DNA of 6,258 nucleotides from Deinococcales bacterium (GCA_025359705.1 JANYFS010000521.1:1-6258), one strand, 5' to 3'. Shown: positions 1 to 5,855, counted from the first letter of the stretch. Made by a program: numbers and translations. The notes: generated by a model from the sequence alone, not told the origin.

Positions 1-28
1 TGTATCTCCCCATAACATGTCTCCTCAT
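1..28 (-). CDS. 5' end of a gene downstream of cas3, partial; probably another cas gene
   Basis: The cas3 stop codon TAA (41-39) is embedded in a strong Shine-Dalgarno sequence, AAGGAG at 40-35, followed after six bases by ATG at 28-26. A second AGGAG (25-21) lies seven bases before an in-frame ATG at 13-11. Both starts share one frame, reading MRRHVMGRY or MGRY before the window ends. A third ATG at 18 in another frame (MLWGDT) has only a two-base spacer to AGGAG and is less likely. Spacing to cas3 is about ten bases with no terminator, so the gene is in the same operon. In type I-C loci cas5 usually follows cas3, which makes cas5 the natural guess, but nine residues cannot establish identity. 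Confidence 0.55.
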
Positions 29-38
29 GTATATCTCC

Positions 39-2336
39 TTACAAATTGAATTGTTCCACATCCCCCTCGAGCAGAATTCCCAAACGGTGATCATATTTCC
101 CCGTCCATTCATAAATATCCAATTCGGCTCCATTTTTCAGAATCACCCTCCGCACAAATTGGCTCATTTTGGGCAGGCTCGAGCGGAAAATGCTCACGGT
201 GTACATCTGCAACTCTTGCCAGAGGCTGCGGCGAATGCGGTCTTCGGTGGCCTCGAGTTCGGCGAGCAAACGCTTTGGTTTTTTGAGCGTAAAGGTGTGG
301 GTTCCCGCATGGACTCGAGTGACAATCACCGAAACCGTGTCCGAATCGATCATTTTGAATTTTTGGGCCACCTGCTCAAACGAGAAATCTTCGCGCAACT
401 GCTGAATCTTTTCCACGTCGGTTTCCGAACGCTCATACACATCCCGAAAATATTCTTGGAACACCTCCGCCGAATTGAGATTGGGATTTTTGGCAAGCAT
501 TTTTTCGGCTTTTTGCACCTTCACAAAGTAGTCGCCCTTGGGGGTTTGGGCATCTTCGGGTTTGAACACCCAAACTTCCCCCTTCCCCTCGAGGGTGTTT
601 TCGCGGTTGCAACGCCCCGCCGCCTGCACAATGGCATCCAGCGGCCCCAGCGCACGGAACACTCGAGGGAAATCCACATCCACCCCACATTCAATCAGGG
701 TAGTGGAAACCACACGACATGGCTTCTTGCGCTCGAGCCTGCGCCGAATTTGTTTGATCAAGAGTTTGCGATGCAAAGGGAATAAATAGGTAGATAAGTG
801 AATGGCACTGGTGTCTCGAGGGTGTTGTGCATCCTCTGGATCATCGGGGTCTTTGGGTTTGTTAATCAGGCCATAGAGTTCCTGAGCATGGCGGCGCATA
901 TTCACAATGGTCAGCACTTGGTTTTGCTGGAGCATTTTAATGCCCACGGTTTTCCAAGGTGTGCTTTCGGTGATGTCTATGCGGTAATTGACCCGCTCGA
1001 GCTGATCGAAATAGGGTTGCGGGTTGGGAATGATGTTTTGAATCTTATACAACTCTGGGAAATCAAAACCCGAAGCAGGCTCGAGGGCGGGTTGGGTGGC
1101 GGTACATAACACTACGGTGACTCGGTAGCGGCTGACCAATTCATTGAGGATATCCAAAATGGGTTTTAACAAGCGGGTAGGTAGAGCTTGAACTTCATCT
1201 AAGATGATCACCGAACCAGCAATATTATGCAGTTTGCGAATTTTGCTGGTTTTGTTAGCAAACAGGCTTTCAAACAGTTGAACCGTAGTGGTCACAACTA
1301 GGGGTGCATCCCAAGTGGCACTGGTCATTTTGATCCACTGTGGGGTCTCGTCTTTGAAGTTATCCAACTCGAGTGCACTGTGATGCTCGAGGATATTTTC
1401 TTCATCTTCGTGTCCATCTTCATTATTATTGAGAATCCCGCGAAACACATCCGCCGTTTGATCGATGATGCTGGTAAATGGAATGGCGTAGATCACTCGT
1501 TTGAGGTTATGTTTGAGGGCATGTTTAAGTGCGAAAGCCAAAGAAGTACGGGTCTTTCCGCCCCCTGTGGGCATGGTCAAACGAAAAATACCCTGCTCGA
1601 GCTGGGATGCCTCGAGTGCATGTTGGTACATTTGGCTGCGAAATTTATTTAGCTGGGAAGCGTCTTTAAAGCCTTCCTGCTTGATGCTTAAACGTCGCCA
1701 TAATTCCTCGAGGGTGGCAACTTTGCGGGAGCGAATGGCATTCTTTTGTGGGTCACAGTGTGCTTCGGTATCGGTTTGGTCGGCATCAACCAAGCAGCTC
1801 AGCATCATACGGGTCAAAAACTCTTGGCTTTTAGGCTTCAGCTCGAGGGAATGCAAGGGTGGAGAGCTAAAATCGGAAAATTCGGATTTAAAATGGTTCC
1901 AAGCTTGATTTTTATAAGGATCATTGAATTGCTCTTTGAGACGTTGTTCAAAATGAATGGGATCTACCAAACCTGCATGATGGGCTGCAATGATTCTAGA
2001 TATTAGAATATGTGTAGGATTATTTGGCCTAAAAATTTTAACTGCACCCATACTGGAATGATCCACTTTGCCTTCGGGTGTGGTGACTCGAGTTCCCAAA
2101 ATGGGATCATAACTAAGCCGTTTGTGCTGAAACTCTAGCTTATACTTCCCCAGATCGTGTAAGAGACCAGCGAGTCTTAAATAGTCTTTGACGTGAGGGA
2201 TAGCAAAATCTTGAGCATTGTTTATTGCTCGAGTGGTGACATCCTCGAGGTGATTTTTTAGCAAATGGGGCGCAACATTTTTCTCGGGATTGGGGGTATG
2301 CGCCCAAAAGGGATGTACAGGATTTGCGGGATTCAT
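39..2336 (-). CDS. cas3: CRISPR-associated HD nuclease-helicase Cas3
   Basis: Type I CRISPR effector nuclease, 765 residues, typical full length. It is recruited by Cascade to R-loops and nicks, unwinds and degrades target DNA. The N-terminal HD domain (about 1-200) is intact: H29, HDLGK at 60-64, DHSSMGA at 92-98, AAHHAG at 117-122 and the usual LVDAD near 182-186. The SF2 helicase follows: Walker A PTGGGKT (256-262), motif II DEVQ (380-383), motif III TAT (412-414), motif V around TTLIECGVDVDFP (545-557) and motif VI QAAGRCNR (571-578). No key residue is missing. DEVQ and the compact size fit I-C-like Cas3 proteins, but no Cascade gene is visible, so subtype is inference. The ATG start overlaps the WYL stop as ATGA, with AAGGA a few bases upstream inside the WYL gene, indicating translational coupling. 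Thirteen of its fourteen Leu-Glu pairs are encoded by CTCGAG. Confidence 0.97.
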   Translation of the reverse strand: MNPANPVHPFWAHTPNPEKNVAPHLLKNHLEDVTTRAINNAQDFAIPHVKDYLRLAGLLHDLGKYKLEFQHKRLSYDPILGTRVTTPEGKVDHSSMGAVKIFRPNNPTHILISRIIAAHHAGLVDPIHFEQRLKEQFNDPYKNQAWNHFKSEFSDFSSPPLHSLELKPKSQEFLTRMMLSCLVDADQTDTEAHCDPQKNAIRSRKVATLEELWRRLSIKQEGFKDASQLNKFRSQMYQHALEASQLEQGIFRLTMPTGGGKTRTSLAFALKHALKHNLKRVIYAIPFTSIIDQTADVFRGILNNNEDGHEDEENILEHHSALELDNFKDETPQWIKMTSATWDAPLVVTTTVQLFESLFANKTSKIRKLHNIAGSVIILDEVQALPTRLLKPILDILNELVSRYRVTVVLCTATQPALEPASGFDFPELYKIQNIIPNPQPYFDQLERVNYRIDITESTPWKTVGIKMLQQNQVLTIVNMRRHAQELYGLINKPKDPDDPEDAQHPRDTSAIHLSTYLFPLHRKLLIKQIRRRLERKKPCRVVSTTLIECGVDVDFPRVFRALGPLDAIVQAAGRCNRENTLEGKGEVWVFKPEDAQTPKGDYFVKVQKAEKMLAKNPNLNSAEVFQEYFRDVYERSETDVEKIQQLREDFSFEQVAQKFKMIDSDTVSVIVTRVHAGTHTFTLKKPKRLLAELEATEDRIRRSLWQELQMYTVSIFRSSLPKMSQFVRRVILKNGAELDIYEWTGKYDHRLGILLEGDVEQFNL

Positions 2337-3412
2337 AAGTCTTCCTTTTCTCCCTCGAGGTCGGTTTCTTCCTTGAATTTCTTCACCACCGCTCGAGCCT
2401 CATCCAGCCAGCGTTTTCTAAAAGGTGGGGGTTCTAGCACTTCCACCCGTGGCCCCCAGCTTTGTACCCAACTGAGTAACTCGAGCGGGAAATTTTGCCC
2501 GTCGGTTCCCACTGTTACCACCACCTCGAGCGTTCCGTTTTCATGCTTCTGCACCAGCTCGAGCGAAGGGTAATTCTGTTCCAAAATGCGGTGGGCTGCT
2601 TCTTTGGCAAACAGCAAACGCACTGCCATCAGCCCGCCGCCCGAACTGCCAATCACCCCCCAAGCGTTGGATAAAAAAGCCTTGGGATCAAAGTCTGGAA
2701 TGGTAGGTTGCTCGAGGCGTTCGAGGTTGCCTACATTTTTCATGCGGTTGAGTTTGAAAGTCACTACTTGTTTATGAAAACTGCGCTCATAGCCAATCAC
2801 ATACAAACCCAAATTGGTTCTGGCAACTTCTAAGAAATACACCTCGAGTTCTTTTTTACGCCATGCTCCCGAACCGTTGGGACTGAGGTATTCAAAACTC
2901 AAAACCCGTTGTTCAAACCAACTGAGGGCCACCATTTCTAGGTTGCGGCCCAAGTCAATCACACTATCTCCTAAAGTAATCTCTTGGCCCCGTTTTTCTT
3001 TGAGATCTTGGGTGCTGCGCTCGGCAATTTCTCGAGCGTGTGGAGGTAAGGTATAACTGAGTTTTTCTAAAGCAGTGAAATACAAATTGTGATACCCAGG
3101 TGAGTGGTGATAAATCAGCCGAACCGCTGTATGAGTGAGCAAAGTCTCGAGTGGCTGCATTCGGGGTGGTTTTTGAGGAATAAAATATTTGCGGGTGGTA
3201 CTAAAGTTGTCGGGAAGGTGGGTGAGATCCACATCCCAGTCGTACAGATCACGCAAACAGCGCTCAAGTCCGCTTTTGGAAAGGGTCATGTCTTTGGCTT
3301 TAAAATGTTCGATGATTTCATCTTTACTGCGGGGTTTTCCCCGCAAATACTCGAGCAATGCCAGCATTTTGAATGCTTTGCGCTTACTGTAGGGTGGATC
3401 AATCTCGTCCAA
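2333..3412 (-). CDS. WYL-domain transcriptional regulator, first gene of the cas operon
   Basis: About 359 residues. Numbering here is from an in-frame TTG at 3424. An N-terminal winged helix-turn-helix (about 14-75; YSKRKAFKMLALLEYLRG, then SKSGLERCLRDL) is followed by a helical linker, a WYL domain (about 160-235; LGLYVIGYERSF at 205-216 in place of the classical W-Y-L, then TFKLNRM) and a C-terminal WCX-like extension (about 265-335). WYL domains sense nucleic acid or nucleotide ligands, and WYL regulators are known next to CRISPR and other defence loci. One example is Sll7009 at a cyanobacterial I-D locus. I prefer TTG at 3412 because a perfect GGAGG (3422-3418) sits five bases upstream. 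TTG at 3424 has no such site, and ATG at 3431 is out of frame. It ends in ATGA overlap with cas3. The likely role is autoregulating repressor or activator of the cas operon; this is inferred from position. Confidence 0.92.
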   Translation of the reverse strand: MDEIDPPYSKRKAFKMLALLEYLRGKPRSKDEIIEHFKAKDMTLSKSGLERCLRDLYDWDVDLTHLPDNFSTTRKYFIPQKPPRMQPLETLLTHTAVRLIYHHSPGYHNLYFTALEKLSYTLPPHAREIAERSTQDLKEKRGQEITLGDSVIDLGRNLEMVALSWFEQRVLSFEYLSPNGSGAWRKKELEVYFLEVARTNLGLYVIGYERSFHKQVVTFKLNRMKNVGNLERLEQPTIPDFDPKAFLSNAWGVIGSSGGGLMAVRLLFAKEAAHRILEQNYPSLELVQKHENGTLEVVVTVGTDGQNFPLELLSWVQSWGPRVEVLEPPPFRKRWLDEARAVVKKFKEETDLEGEKEDL

Positions 3413-3417
3413 GACGG

Positions 3418-3422
3418 CCTCC
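3418..3422 (-). promoter_or_regulatory. Shine-Dalgarno sequence deciding the WYL gene start
   Basis: GGAGG on the minus strand with a five-base spacer to TTG at 3412. It lies inside the longer open frame that begins at TTG 3424, so it supports the shorter, 359-residue protein. Confidence 0.6.
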
Positions 3423-3443
3423 AAAGTACATGCGGGGTATGAG

Positions 3444-3481
3444 TTGATATGAATTCAGGAGTGTGAATTCGGGTATATCAA
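3444..3481. promoter_or_regulatory. 38-bp imperfect inverted repeat, candidate WYL operator
   Basis: On the plus strand this reads TTGATAT-GAATTC, an eight-base centre, then GAATTC-GGGT-ATATCAA. The two 13-base arms are complementary apart from a four-base GGGT insertion in one arm. The element ends 31 bases before the preferred WYL start codon, where an autoregulatory operator or an mRNA leader hairpin would sit. WYL regulators generally bind inverted repeats, so an operator for the adjacent WYL protein is the first guess. I could not identify a convincing -35/-10 pair with it. Confidence 0.5.
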
Positions 3482-3519
3482 GATGTGTATGAAGATGTGT
3501 TGGAGTTGTGTTGGAGCTG
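3474..3519 (-). repeat. four degenerate direct repeats phased at 11-12 bp
   Basis: Read on the minus strand, four consecutive units abut without gaps: CAGCTCCAACA (3519-3509), CAACTCCAACA (3508-3498), CATCTTCATACA (3497-3486) and CATCTTGATATA (3485-3474). The period is close to one helical turn, so the units would present the same DNA face. This is the arrangement recognised by tandemly bound winged-helix proteins such as SARP and OmpR types. The last unit overlaps the left arm of the inverted repeat at 3444-3481. Binding by the TPR/winged-helix regulator encoded just upstream is inference. Confidence 0.5.
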
Positions 3520-3584
3520 TGGAAAGTCTAAAACATAGCCGTCCAGTAAGCGTCGAGATTTTATTGTGGAGCAATTTGATGCAG

Positions 3585-3607
3585 AAAAACTGAGTGTATA
3601 TGACTCA
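3585..3607 (-). terminator. weak candidate terminator downstream of the TPR regulator
   Basis: On the minus strand TGAGT-CATATAC-ACTCA (five-base stem, seven-base loop, 3607-3591) is followed by G and then five T residues (3589-3585). It lies about 80 bases past the regulator stop codon. The stem is short and AT-rich, so termination would be partial at best. If real, it separates the regulator transcript from the WYL-cas3 operon. Confidence 0.3.
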
Positions 3608-3640
3608 AGACATACCTATCACCCACCCCTCGAGGGATCT

Positions 3641-3670
3641 CTATGGAGAATACAGCTATGGAGAATACAG
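3641..3670. repeat. perfect tandem repeat, two copies of 15 bp
   Basis: CTATGGAGAATACAG occurs at 3641-3655 and again, immediately adjoining, at 3656-3670, followed by CT, so the periodicity continues for two more bases. The repeat lies 19-48 bases past the regulator stop codon, in the spacer before the WYL gene. It may be a simple duplication or a pair of protein-binding sites; nothing in the sequence decides this. Confidence 0.9.
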
Positions 3671-3688
3671 CTTAAGTTTGGGTGTGGA

Positions 3689-5398
3689 TTAGAGGTTCTC
3701 CAGCTCGTGCAAGGTATCCAGAACCCATTCTTTGCCCACCCCTTCCATAAAGGCTCGAGGGCGTTGGTTTTGCTTTCGCATGGTGGCAATATCATAGTCC
3801 CAAACTGCGGCTGGATCGAGTTGGTAGCTGCCTTTTTCCGCCAGTACACTGCTTTCCCAACCCAACTCGAGGCGCAATTTAACGATATGCGGATATAAGG
3901 CTTTGCGGGCCTTTTGGTGTTCGGTAGCGCGTTCTTCAAATAGGGCGGTGGTTAGATTACCCAAATGGGCGCGACCTCCTTGCTCCAGCAAATAGACCAG
4001 CACTTGGGCAGGATAGCCCGTGGCCTTCAGTGCAATAGTGCGTTCATTGACCCATACTTGAAAAGTGCCTTCAGCCTTGACCCGAACCGTGTTTTGAGGA
4101 GTGGCTTTGTCTAAGGTGCTGTTTAAAATACTGCTCAGCACATCATGCGTTGCACCGATAAATCCCAGCTCGAGGGCCACTTTAAATACCTCACGAAACC
4201 CCTGAATTTCTTGTTTTAGAGATGGATGGGCAAAATCGATTCCCTCGAGGGCTTGGAGCAACGCGGGTGGGTTGTTTTGCGCTCGAGCTATTTCGCCCCG
4301 TACCAAAAAGAATAAATTTTGGTGGCGGGTTTCAGCGTAGCTGGACTGCTCGAGTAGGCGGGTAGCCGACGCAAAGTCGCCCAATTGCAGACAGCAGGCG
4401 GCCTGCTCGATCCATAGCCAGGCTTGCTGGCGCACCTGATAGGCTTCTTGAAAACGGCCCAAGGCTTCGTCGGCTTTTCCTTGAATACGCAGCACCAAAC
4501 CAATGCCCCAGAAGGCAGTTTCCAGGTCTTCGGTATCTGTGGGGTTTTGTTTGGCAAACTTGAGGGCGTGTTGGTAGCAGCTCAAGGCGCGGTCCAATTC
4601 GCCCAAAGCGCGGCGCACTGCGCCAAAACCACTGTAGGCGCAGGCCCGAAATTGTGCAGCATCCGCTCGAGGGATCAAACGCTCGAGGGCCATAAAATGC
4701 CGCTCGGCCTTGATAAAATCCTGTTCTCGCAAGTAGGTCAGGCCCAAGTTATAGCGCCACCAAGCACTATAAAATACATCGTCTCGCAGCAAAGGCAGTG
4801 CCTTGGCCCATAGGGTGCGGGCTTGGGAGCATTCTTGGGCTTCGTACAGCAAATTGGCCTCAAACATCATGCACAATCCTAAAGAAACCTGATCGGTTGG
4901 CCCGTCCAAATAGTCTCGAGCCTCCACAAAATAGGGCTGCCACGAGGTTATGGGTTGTCCCAATCTGGCAGTACATTCACCCTTTAAGCGCAAAAAAAAC
5001 CCTTGCTCCCAACGGGGCAAAGGCTGTTGTACTTGCTCGAGGGCGTTTAGTGCTGCTGGGTATTGCCCCTGAAAAATAAAGGTCCAGGCCCGAAAAACCC
5101 CCAAATGCCTCGAGCCACACCCTTCCCAATGCACTAAAAGTGGCTCGAGCGCTGTAATTTCCCGCGCCCGACAGCAAACCAATGCATACACTCGAGACAA
5201 TCCCAAATGGTTTAAAAAGGGTTCGGGGGCCAGTTTCAACAAGACTTCGCTCAATAGCAAGGCAAAATCGTGTTTACTTTTGGCTGTTTGTACCGCCCAC
5301 TCGAGGGTGAGCAAGGCTTGGTCGGGTTGATGCGCCAACAAAAAAGGCAAAACCTCGAGCAGATCTTGACGAGCATTTTTGGAATTTGGCTTGGACAC
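3689..5398 (-). CDS. TPR-repeat regulator with C-terminal SARP/OmpR-like winged-helix domain
   Basis: Cytoplasmic transcription regulator, 569 residues from GTG 5398; the open frame runs back to ATG 5470 (593 residues, numbering used here). Residues about 30-440 are helical TPR-like repeats; clear units include YNLGLTYLREQDFIKAERHF (240-259), ACAYSGFGAVRRALGELDRA (276-295) and AFWGIGLVLRIQGKADEALG (319-338). Residues about 462-560 form a SARP/OmpR-like winged helix: VKAEGTFQVWVNERTIAL, AQVLVYLLEQGG, LYPHIVKLRLELG, then EKGSYQLD. This reverses the usual SARP order, where the DNA-binding domain is N-terminal. ATG 5470 is rejected because residues 6-13 would be encoded by an intrinsic terminator. 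GTG 5398 has TATGGT just upstream, suggesting a leaderless mRNA; GTG 5413 is the alternative. An exported-peptide gene lies immediately upstream, suggesting the TPRs sense that peptide (inference). Confidence 0.9.
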   Translation of the reverse strand: MSKPNSKNARQDLLEVLPFLLAHQPDQALLTLEWAVQTAKSKHDFALLLSEVLLKLAPEPFLNHLGLSRVYALVCCRAREITALEPLLVHWEGCGSRHLGVFRAWTFIFQGQYPAALNALEQVQQPLPRWEQGFFLRLKGECTARLGQPITSWQPYFVEARDYLDGPTDQVSLGLCMMFEANLLYEAQECSQARTLWAKALPLLRDDVFYSAWWRYNLGLTYLREQDFIKAERHFMALERLIPRADAAQFRACAYSGFGAVRRALGELDRALSCYQHALKFAKQNPTDTEDLETAFWGIGLVLRIQGKADEALGRFQEAYQVRQQAWLWIEQAACCLQLGDFASATRLLEQSSYAETRHQNLFFLVRGEIARAQNNPPALLQALEGIDFAHPSLKQEIQGFREVFKVALELGFIGATHDVLSSILNSTLDKATPQNTVRVKAEGTFQVWVNERTIALKATGYPAQVLVYLLEQGGRAHLGNLTTALFEERATEHQKARKALYPHIVKLRLELGWESSVLAEKGSYQLDPAAVWDYDIATMRKQNQRPRAFMEGVGKEWVLDTLHELENL

Positions 5399-5404
5399 CT
5401 CATC

Positions 5405-5433
5405 ACCATACACGCTGATAGGTTCCAAGCCAA
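5405..5433 (-). promoter_or_regulatory. candidate promoter of the TPR regulator (leaderless)
   Basis: On the minus strand TTGGCT (5433-5428) and TATGGT (5410-5405) are separated by exactly 17 bases. Each matches four of six consensus positions. The -10 element ends six bases before GTG 5398, so transcription would start at or near the start codon, a leaderless arrangement common in several deep-branching bacterial groups. The -35 element begins in the T-run of the preceding terminator. The match is moderate and could be chance. Confidence 0.35.
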
Positions 5434-5453
5434 AAAAGGGCGCTCGAGCGCCC
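5432..5453 (-). terminator. strong intrinsic terminator of the exported-peptide gene, built on CTCGAG
   Basis: On the minus strand the perfect palindrome GGGCGCTCGAGCGCCC (5453-5438) is followed directly by six T residues (5437-5432). The GC-rich stem and T-run are on the minus strand only; reading the other way, the run after the stem is A-rich. It lies about 48 bases past the stop of the small exported-peptide gene. It therefore ends that transcript and argues against translation of the regulator from ATG 5470. Confidence 0.85.
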
Positions 5454-5462
5454 CAAAAGATC

Positions 5463-5487
5463 TTATGCATTTTGATTTATGCATTTT
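5463..5487 (-). repeat. two 11-bp direct repeats between the peptide gene and its terminator
   Basis: On the minus strand AAAATGCATAA occurs at 5487-5477 and 5473-5463, separated by three bases (period 14). Each contains the palindrome ATGCAT. The ATG at 5470 that opens the longest regulator frame is simply part of the second copy. The pair lies about 30-55 bases upstream of the candidate -35 element of the regulator, a position suited to an activator or autoregulator; this role is inference. Confidence 0.7.
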
Positions 5488-5501
5488 AATTTTTGAGTGT
5501 T

Positions 5502-5672
5502 TTAGCCTCCGCCGTTGGTCTTGATCGGTTCGTCGGCATAGGCTACACCCGAAAATGCGAGAACGGGGGTGAGCAGCAAGGCGATTGCCACTATAACGGG
5601 GGCCAAGAGAAAGGGTTTTTTGCTGACAGTGCCAGTGCTGCGGGTGGTTTGGGTATGAACGTTTCGTTTCAT
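5502..5672 (-). CDS. small exported peptide precursor, 56 residues, candidate signalling peptide
   Basis: ATG at 5672 to TAA at 5504-5502. I do not recognise a family. The product has a basic N-terminus (MKRNVHTQTTRSTGTVSKK), a hydrophobic stretch of about 20 residues (FLLAPVIVAIALLL then TPVLAF) and a signal-peptidase-I-like site after VAYA, which would release the decapeptide DEPIKTNGGG. An in-frame TAG lies 24-22 bases upstream of the ATG, so no longer ATG/GTG/TTG version exists. I see no good Shine-Dalgarno sequence, which lowers certainty. Support for a real gene comes from the coherent signal-peptide pattern and the strong terminator about 50 bases downstream on the same strand. It lies immediately upstream of the TPR regulator, like a propeptide next to its receptor. 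An alternative is a small membrane protein with an uncleaved anchor. Confidence 0.72.
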   Translation of the reverse strand: MKRNVHTQTTRSTGTVSKKPFLLAPVIVAIALLLTPVLAFSGVAYADEPIKTNGGG

Positions 5673-5791
5673 GCCCAGAGTGTCGGATCGACCCTATGCA
5701 ACTCTTGAGGAGGCGGTTCCCTCGAGTGGTGGGGTATGGAGCTGCATTTTCCAGATGCCTACGACTGTGCTCGAGAGGGTGGGTAATTGAC

Positions 5792-5832
5792 AAAAAAACT
5801 GCCCCCGAATATGAATCTGGGAGCATTTTTTT
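5792..5832. terminator. candidate bidirectional terminator
   Basis: Seven A residues (5792-5798) and seven T residues (5826-5832) flank an imperfect hairpin in which TGC pairs with GCA and CCC with GGG, with one bulged C and one mismatch. Either strand therefore shows a stem followed by T7. It lies between the decayed region beyond 5956 and the peptide gene, so it would stop read-through into the latter. The stem is imperfect. Confidence 0.4.
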
Positions 5833-5855
5833 GAGTATTACAGAATATGGCATAC

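Noticed and set aside
27..785. 252-residue plus-strand open frame
   Set aside because: It lies fully antisense to the well-supported helicase C-terminal part of cas3 and has no domain of its own.
3412..3431. WYL start at TTG 3424 or ATG 3431
   Set aside because: ATG 3431 is out of frame. TTG 3424 lacks a ribosome-binding site, whereas TTG 3412 has GGAGG at ideal spacing.
3444..3519. CRISPR array
   Set aside because: The repeats are 11-12 bases, degenerate and without spacers, unlike 28-37 base CRISPR repeats separated by unique spacers. No CRISPR array is visible anywhere in the window.
3558..3563. -10 element TAAAAT for the WYL-cas3 operon
   Set aside because: The hexamer is good but the sequence 17 bases upstream (TTCTGC) does not resemble a -35 element, and the leader would be about 140 bases. 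It is too weak to list as a promoter.
5398..5470. Start of the TPR regulator at ATG 5470
   Set aside because: It would place an intrinsic terminator within codons 6-13, and the ATG is part of a direct repeat; no ribosome-binding site precedes it.
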